From contig JAJFBJ010000057.1 of assembly GCA_020697375.1 (NCBI GenBank), positions 1-19,006 on the forward strand: a stretch of 19,006 nucleotides of DNA, given 5' to 3'. Of the stretch, positions 14,696 through 19,006 are shown piece by piece. Source of the DNA: Nitrospira sp. (GTDB lineage Bacteria > Nitrospirota > Nitrospiria > Nitrospirales > Nitrospiraceae). Made by a program: the position numbers and the translations under genes. Numbering within the stretch: position 1 is the first letter of the stretch; each line of letters starts with the position of its first letter. A model generated the notes under the pieces. That model did not search any database, was not told the origin of the DNA, and saw only the letters and a program-made list of their open reading frames with translations.

Positions 14696-15157
14696 TCAGT
14701 GACCCGGAGGAGGATCCGGTTTCTGCGGAATCACCGAAATCTTGCCGCTGGTTTCCAACACGGCGTATTTGATCTGGTCCATGCGCTCAATGCCGTTTTC
14801 CCTTCCCGCCTGTAGCACATCCTCCTGGTCTACGCGCGCTTTGCGCATGAGCTCCATCAGCGGACGGCCCTGCTCGACGATGATCAATGGTTTTCCGTCG
14901 ATCCATTGCTCGAAAACCGGAGCCCGTTGCTTGAGGAGAGAAAATAAAATGTCCAGGCCGATCAGGGTGAGGATGACCAACATTCCGTTCGTCATCGAGT
15001 AGTCGCTTCCGATCATCGCGTTCTGGATTGCCTCGCTGATGATCAACAGCAGGGCCAAGTCAAAGACCGTCGTTTGCGCGAGCGTACGCCGGCCGGCCAG
15101 GCGGAATACCAGCAGGAGAAAGAGATATACGGCTGTGCCCCGCAGAATCGCATCCAT
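14696..15157 (-). CDS. DUF421 (YetF-like) membrane protein
   Basis: The 153-residue protein has three N-terminal helices (about residues 5-75), with [21 protein letters not shown] typical in position and pattern of DUF421, followed by a small alpha/beta domain including [12 protein letters not shown] and a C-terminal strand region. DUF421 proteins are widespread membrane proteins; in Bacillus, YetF-like members have been linked to sporulation and germination, but no general function is known. It starts nine bases after the stop of the preceding gene, whose TAG is part of the TAGGAAACG ribosome site region, so the two are probably coupled. Confidence 0.88.
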   Translation of the reverse strand: MDAILRGTAVYLFLLLVFRLAGRRTLAQTTVFDLALLLIISEAIQNAMIGSDYSMTNGMLVILTLIGLDILFSLLKQRAPVFEQWIDGKPLIIVEQGRPLMELMRKARVDQEDVLQAGRENGIERMDQIKYAVLETSGKISVIPQKPDPPPGH

Positions 15158-15166
15158 GATCGTTTC

Positions 15167-15661
15167 CTACGGGTAGACGTAGTGAGTAAACCACAGCCAG
15201 TCCTGGTCCATCGTTCGAATCAAACCGGTGACCGCGCCCATTGTTTTCATCGATGCCGAGAATCTCAGGACGGCTGAATCACTTTGGCTGACGTGGAACT
15301 CAAATTCTATTCCTTCTGCGGTACGCGTGACTTTTGCCGGAGCCGGCATGACTTCGTGCAGCGTGACATCCTTCAGATATTGATCGTGGAGTTGTACGCG
15401 AACGCTGTCGTCGGTTCGCGCCGGAGCGGGAAGCGTAATGGTGAAGAAGGTCGGCGTGTCGTACCGCAGGAATCGCTGATAATCGACCTTAAGGACTTCC
15501 AGTGAATCATGTACGGTCGCGTCGGCCAGCATGCCATGGCCGAACAGCCCGACAGAGGCTGCCAGCAAAATCAGAGCGAGCAAGCCCCACCCCACACGCT
15601 GGAGCCGCCATGCTTGGAATTGGAAAGGCAGGTCCTGCTCGAACTCCAGATCCTGATGCAT
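15167..15661 (-). CDS. Unknown single-helix membrane protein
   Basis: The 164-residue protein has a short charged N-terminus, one hydrophobic helix (about residues 24-46) and a beta-rich domain outside (about 50-164), so it is probably anchored in the inner membrane with the domain in the periplasm. I recognise no family. It has no cysteine or obvious catalytic motif. It sits eight bases after the preceding gene without a visible ribosome site, suggesting translational coupling, and nine bases before the DUF421 gene. Constant company with DUF421 would suggest a partner subunit, but that is inference. Confidence 0.75.
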   Translation of the reverse strand: MHQDLEFEQDLPFQFQAWRLQRVGWGLLALILLAASVGLFGHGMLADATVHDSLEVLKVDYQRFLRYDTPTFFTITLPAPARTDDSVRVQLHDQYLKDVTLHEVMPAPAKVTRTAEGIEFEFHVSQSDSAVLRFSASMKTMGAVTGLIRTMDQDWLWFTHYVYP

Positions 15662-15669
15662 GTCGTTCG

Positions 15670-16404
15670 TTACGGCGCTGCCGCCGGATGTTCGGTAGAA
15701 GAGCCGGCATGGTTTTCGGTTTCCGGCTTAGAGGCTCTGAAAGCTTGGGATCGGGATGCGCGCTCATCCGGCGGCAGTAGGTCTGAGAGCTTCACGGCAA
15801 ATGAACGGACAGTGTCTGGCACCACTTTACGCGCCACCTCGGACATCAGCGTACGACCGGCCTGCAACAGCGCCTGTTTGGCCTGTTCTGCTTCCCCTTT
15901 GAATTCCGGGGACATGCTATCCCAGAAGTTGGTCCATTGCTGAGATGCTCGCCTGGCTTGGGATTGCGACTCGGCAGGATATCCGGTGGGATAGTAGTCA
16001 TACACGCCTTTCGTTTTATCGGACGGTTCCGCCGGCCGGCCGGAGCCCGGCATTACATTTGATGCGTGGGCCCCGGATGGATAATAGGGATAGACGCCAT
16101 TGCGCGGGGCACGGGCACGGGACTCGAATAGTCCTATCGCGTATCCAGCGCAGACGGCCGCTCCGAGCATGAGCCAGGGATGCTCATCCACTTTCTGCAC
16201 CGGATCCAAGGTCGATTTCGTCTTGTCGACCATGTGATTGACCCTCGCTGTCGTCTTGTCCAGCATATGAGAAAACGGCATGATCGCTTCCTCCGCCGTA
16301 ACCTTGATGCGTTTTTCCAAAAGGTCCAGCTTCTCTGCAATGGCGACTCTAGTGTGGACGATATTTTTCAGGTCCTCGTCGATAGCACTTGTTCTTTGAT
16401 CCAT
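15670..16404 (-). CDS. YqjD/DUF3618-like membrane-associated protein with paired GVYxYYP motifs
   Basis: The 244-residue product starts MDQRTSAIDED, has a helical region (about 15-70) likely to form a coiled coil, then EHPWLMLGAAVCAGYAIG (about 74-91), the helix pattern of the DUF883/DUF3618/YqjD group. Two nearly equal motifs, GVYPYYPSG and GVYDYYPTG, follow 30 residues apart (about 103-111 and 133-141), and the tail is amphipathic helical with a polar end. In enterobacteria YqjD and ElaB are inner-membrane proteins that bind ribosomes in stationary phase; whether this one does is unknown. The start at 16404 has AAGGAAG upstream and lies inside the end of the preceding gene, a 37-base overlap. 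An upstream ATG at 16446 is less supported. Confidence 0.72.
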   Translation of the reverse strand: MDQRTSAIDEDLKNIVHTRVAIAEKLDLLEKRIKVTAEEAIMPFSHMLDKTTARVNHMVDKTKSTLDPVQKVDEHPWLMLGAAVCAGYAIGLFESRARAPRNGVYPYYPSGAHASNVMPGSGRPAEPSDKTKGVYDYYPTGYPAESQSQARRASQQWTNFWDSMSPEFKGEAEQAKQALLQAGRTLMSEVARKVVPDTVRSFAVKLSDLLPPDERASRSQAFRASKPETENHAGSSTEHPAAAP

Positions 16405-16775
16405 TGGGCGTCTTCCTTTAATGAATGAGCGGTGCGGAATGGCCACAGCCTCAGGCTGGACCCTAGTTTTACCAGGCTATACAAGAGGAAGCCGCCTGCG
16501 GCGGCTGCTATCAGGCCCACGATTCCGTAACAGGCCCATAAGAGCAAGCCGGTATATGTGTGGAGAGCATGGACCAGCATCAGTAGAAATAACGTGACGG
16601 CCATGAGGCTCAAGAGGGCGCCGATAGCGGCCCGTACCAATCCCATGGTGAGCTTGCGCAATTCATGCTGCATCTCATGCCGGGCCAGGCGAACCTCCTG
16701 CGCAAACAAGCCTCGAACATCGGCAACCAGGCTGCTCACCAACGCGGCAATTGAAATGGGATGGGGGTTTTCCAT
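16368..16775 (-). CDS. Holin-X/YqjE-like membrane protein (PF07332 type)
   Basis: The 135-residue protein begins MENPHPISIAALVSSLVADV, has an amphipathic helix LFAQEVRLARHEMQHEL, then two close membrane helices (about 45-75 and 80-105). This is the pattern of the family named phage holin X / DUF1469, which includes YqjE. Despite the name no phage genes are near; in most genomes it accompanies DUF883 and YqjD-like proteins, as here. The start at 16775 has AAAGGA seven bases upstream; a longer form from 16832 would begin inside the preceding gene. Role is probably in membrane stress, by neighbourhood. Confidence 0.8.
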   Translation of the reverse strand: MENPHPISIAALVSSLVADVRGLFAQEVRLARHEMQHELRKLTMGLVRAAIGALLSLMAVTLFLLMLVHALHTYTGLLLWACYGIVGLIAAAAGGFLLYSLVKLGSSLRLWPFRTAHSLKEDAQWIKEQVLSTRT

Positions 16776-16795
16776 AAATAATCCTTTTCTGACTG

Positions 16796-17140
16796 TTAAT
16801 CGGTACGGAAGCGGGACAGCAGATATCCGCATCCCAATCCTACGAGGAGCGCCTGCAAGGGATAGCGCCTGACAAGAACCTCCACATCTTCGACGATACC
16901 GCTGATGCCCTGTTCTTGAAGATAGACGGAAGTCTGTTTGACGCCGCGCGAAATCACATCCGCCATTTCGCCGGCCTTGCCGCTGCCGGGCAAATGTTCG
17001 CGCACATTGTCCGCGGCGGATTCCAACACTTCTCCCGCTCGCACTGTCGCTCGATCAGCAGAGGCCAGCGTTTCTGTTGCGGCTCGTTTCACCGTCGACC
17101 CGGCCTGCCGGGCCTTGTCTTCAAAACCCACCTTCTCCAT
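16796..17140 (-). CDS. DUF883-like protein with C-terminal membrane anchor
   Basis: The 114-residue protein is mostly one long amphipathic helical region (about 1-65, rich in Ala, Glu, Lys and Arg) followed by YLQEQGISGIVEDVEVLVRR and a C-terminal hydrophobic segment with a GxGxGYLL pattern (about 94-110). This matches the DUF883/ElaB/YqjD layout of a cytoplasmic coiled region held on the inner membrane by its tail. It is the first gene of the envelope cluster and has a strong AAGGAGG ribosome site directly before the ATG at 17140. Expression is likely high or stress-related, judging from that site and the family. Confidence 0.75.
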   Translation of the reverse strand: MEKVGFEDKARQAGSTVKRAATETLASADRATVRAGEVLESAADNVREHLPGSGKAGEMADVISRGVKQTSVYLQEQGISGIVEDVEVLVRRYPLQALLVGLGCGYLLSRFRTD

Positions 17141-17430
17141 AGGGCCCTCCTTGATGGACCTCAGCGATTGCGATTGCCGGTCTCTTTGATCCCTGGCGCT
17201 GTCCGTCTGTCATTTCGCAGGCTACCACGTTGCAAGAGTACCGTGGGGAATGGTGCTCCTGAACTGGGCAAAGCCCTAGTCGTATCAATAGCTGATTGGA
17301 AATCCATGAGTTCCTGGCGGATGTTCAGCAGTAGGGGCCGGCGACAAGTACGTAGAGCCGGCGGAGGAAGCCGAATGAGAATTCCTTGCCGAAGATAGGG
17401 CGGCTAGCGGAGACTCATGGATCGTTCGGG
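17141..17430. promoter_or_regulatory. Promoter region of the envelope cluster
   Basis: The 290-base gap must hold the promoter for the leftward cluster. On the minus strand an ACTAGGG box lies at 17274-17280, about 135 bases before the start at 17140. I see no clear -35/-10 pair, sigma-54 site or terminator for the upstream oxidoreductase gene. No small gene with a ribosome site is evident. Confidence 0.4.
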
Positions 17431-18534
17431 TTAAAGAGTCGGCGATTGCGTGCGCACCTGTTTCGAGGGACGCACCGGCGGGCGATGCAGCAAGAGCCGC
17501 ATGTCGGGCCGCGTGCGTTTTACAGGAAGACGGAGGGCGACCGTTCGCCGCCGCTGAGCCGAGCGGTGCAATGCCTCGATGACCTGGACATCGATGAGTC
17601 CTTCGATACCATTCGGTTCCGGTTCTCGATCGTCGCGCACGCAGGAGGCAAAGTAAATCAATTGCGGCGCGAATTGATCCCCGGCTTTGAAGGTTCTCAT
17701 CGTCGTCTTCCCGCCGATGGTGATGAAGGACTTCAAGGCGCCTACGTATTCGTAAGCGGGTTCAACCCGCACGCGCCCCTTCGTGCCCACAATTTCGTAC
17801 ATCGCGGCGTCCGCCCCGCCGAAGCTGCAGGTAAAGGTGGCCAACCGGCCCCGGGGAAAACGAAGGATGGCGCCGGCCGCTTCGTCCACTTGCCGGAATC
17901 GCCGGTCATGTCCATGGTCGGTCATGGCGGTGACTTCCGTGGGCTCGTCGCGAAACAGATACCTCGCCGCATTGACGCAGTAGACGCCGATATCGTAGAG
18001 CGGGCCCCCGCCAAGCTGTGATTTCAGACGGATGTCGCCGGATCGAACCTGTTGGGTAAACAGGGAATGGAACAGCCGCGGTTCTCCCAAGCGTCCTGAC
18101 TGCACCAAGGCGATCGTGTCAAGATTACAGGCTTCAAAATGCAAGCGATAGGCGACCATCAACTTGACGTGATGGCGTTCGGCCGCACGGACCATCGCGC
18201 GGCAGTCTCCCGTGGTGACGGCCAACGGTTTTTCGCAGAGGATATGAATGCCAGCGGTTGCTGCCTTAACGGCGTATTCCCGGTGCAGGCTGTTGGGAAG
18301 CGCGATATACACAGCGTCGATCATTCCGCTCTTCAGGCACTGCTCATAATCTCGGTAGGCATAGGTCCGGGAGACGCCGTATTGCCGGCCGAGCGCGCGA
18401 CGTTTTGCGGCATCGTCGGACACGAATGCGGCGAGGCGAACGGATGACTTGGCATGGGCAAAGGCGGGAAGGACTGCCACCTGCGAAATATGCCCGAGTC
18501 CCACCACCGCGAATCGAAGCGGGGCCCTACTCAT
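17431..18534 (-). CDS. Gfo/Idh/MocA-family NAD(P)-dependent oxidoreductase
   Basis: The 367-residue protein has an N-terminal Rossmann domain (about 1-125) with VVGLGHISQVAVLPAF (Gly12, Gly14) and CEKPLAV (Glu101-Lys102-Pro103), the signature of glucose-fructose oxidoreductase and relatives, then the larger alpha/beta sheet domain (about 130-330) with GGGPLYDIGVYCVNAARYLF, which carries the Asp and the Tyr-Cys-x-Asn stretch where many members have a catalytic His or Lys. The best guess is an oxidoreductase acting on a sugar or sugar acid; no signal peptide is seen, so it is cytoplasmic. The start overlaps the stop of the upstream gene by eight bases, and an AAGG lies before it. Confidence 0.92.
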   Translation of the reverse strand: MSRAPLRFAVVGLGHISQVAVLPAFAHAKSSVRLAAFVSDDAAKRRALGRQYGVSRTYAYRDYEQCLKSGMIDAVYIALPNSLHREYAVKAATAGIHILCEKPLAVTTGDCRAMVRAAERHHVKLMVAYRLHFEACNLDTIALVQSGRLGEPRLFHSLFTQQVRSGDIRLKSQLGGGPLYDIGVYCVNAARYLFRDEPTEVTAMTDHGHDRRFRQVDEAAGAILRFPRGRLATFTCSFGGADAAMYEIVGTKGRVRVEPAYEYVGALKSFITIGGKTTMRTFKAGDQFAPQLIYFASCVRDDREPEPNGIEGLIDVQVIEALHRSAQRRRTVALRLPVKRTRPDMRLLLHRPPVRPSKQVRTQSPTL

Positions 18535-18937
18535 GGAACCTTACTCCGTCCCGCTTGTCTTGAAAGGACCCGGCTAGCCTCTCCTCATCGCGCCTCATGT
18601 CCGCAGTCATCCTGTGGGTTGGCGCAAGGAATGCTTGACTCAAATCCGAAAGGGTTTGCCGGATGGCGAATTGCACCAGATGTGAATAGATTCCGATAAG
18701 TTCTCGTTCAGTATCGTATACGACCGGATCCTGCACGGTGACGGACACGACGTCATAAAAGAATTCTTCCTCCGTCCCGATTCTGGCCAGGCTCGTCGTC
18801 ACGGTGACGGGAGGAAGGTGGCCTGAGTAAGGCGCGTCGATCACGCCTGTGAAATAGGGCGCGTCGATTGTGAAGAATAGCAAAGCATCCGCATCCATCG
18901 GCTTCCCGCGCTCCTCTGTTTCATCGAGCAAAGTCAT
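18527..18937 (-). CDS. Unknown 136-residue protein
   Basis: I recognise no family. The sequence shows a beta-rich first half (DALLFFTIDAPYFTGVIDAP, VTVTTSLARIG) and a helical second half rich in charged residues, without signal, membrane segment or cysteines. The ATG at 18937 overlaps the stop of the preceding frame as ATGA, which supports that start; ATG at 18898 (residue 14), preceded by GGGAAG, is an alternative. The gene ends inside the first codons of the oxidoreductase gene, so the two are likely translated together. Confidence 0.6.
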   Translation of the reverse strand: MTLLDETEERGKPMDADALLFFTIDAPYFTGVIDAPYSGHLPPVTVTTSLARIGTEEEFFYDVVSVTVQDPVVYDTERELIGIYSHLVQFAIRQTLSDLSQAFLAPTHRMTADMRRDEERLAGSFQDKRDGVRFHE

Positions 18938-19006
18938 CGGCCAACAATCCGTTTGCCGGACACATGGGGCATTCCTTCCACCCGAACTTGCTCGAGGCGG
19001 AAACGG
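18934..19006 (-). CDS. C-terminal end of an upstream gene, cut by window edge
   Basis: On the minus strand an open frame enters from the right edge and ends in TGA at 18934-18936, giving a 23-residue tail ending HVSGKRIVGR. Its stop overlaps the ATG of the next gene as ATGA, the same kind of junction seen in the other operons of this window. Too little is present to identify it. Confidence 0.4.
   Translation of the reverse strand, partial: RFRLEQVRVEGMPHVSGKRIVGR

Noticed and set aside
16368..16775. Phage remnant because of the holin-like protein
   Set aside because: The family name is misleading; there is no endolysin, structural or integrase gene nearby and the neighbours are DUF883 and YqjD-like proteins.

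Overview
The window looks like a stretch of chromosome from a GC-rich Gram-negative bacterium, most likely a Nitrospira-type member of the Nitrospirota. The pointers are an alternative complex III operon, an outer-membrane barrel and lipoprotein, a small CxxC protein of a kind I associate with Nitrospira, and an intergenic repeat at about 13424-13694 that I recall as typical of Nitrospira genomes. The taxonomic call comes from memory of such genomes, not from a search.

Left part (1-5006, minus strand). An operon for a quinol-oxidising alternative complex III (ACIII) reads leftward: pentaheme cytochrome ActA, a molybdopterin-oxidoreductase-fold subunit and a separate four-cluster iron-sulfur subunit (together equal to ActB), the NrfD-like membrane subunit ActC, and the start of ActD, cut by the window edge. 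Most junctions are 4-base or longer overlaps, so translation is probably coupled. The complex would pass electrons from membrane quinol to periplasmic carriers or an oxidase. ActE, ActF and any oxidase would lie outside the window.

Middle part (5007-10040, plus strand). After a 312-base divergent intergenic region come a small outer-membrane beta-barrel protein, a Slp-family outer-membrane lipoprotein with a Gly/Tyr-rich tail, and a full-length DNA ligase D (phosphoesterase, ligase and polymerase domains) for Ku-dependent end joining. Two very small genes follow: an 81-residue CxxC/CxxC putative zinc protein and a 61-residue basic peptide.

Centre right (10015-13694, minus strand). An AI-2E-family permease, a PoxB-like thiamine-diphosphate enzyme and a homologue of the Anabaena sensory rhodopsin transducer form a tight operon. 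No rhodopsin gene is present in the window. Upstream of it lies the intergenic repeat.

Right part (13694-19006, minus strand). Six small envelope genes are packed together: a DUF883-like membrane-tethered protein, a holin-X/YqjE-like protein, a second tail-anchored-type protein with paired Gly-Val-Tyr-Tyr-Pro motifs, a one-helix unknown protein, a DUF421 protein and a YihY-family membrane protein. The set resembles an envelope-stress module. A Gfo/Idh/MocA oxidoreductase, an unknown 136-residue protein and the tail of an upstream gene close the window in another overlapping operon. I saw no tRNA, rRNA, CRISPR array, transposase or phage gene.
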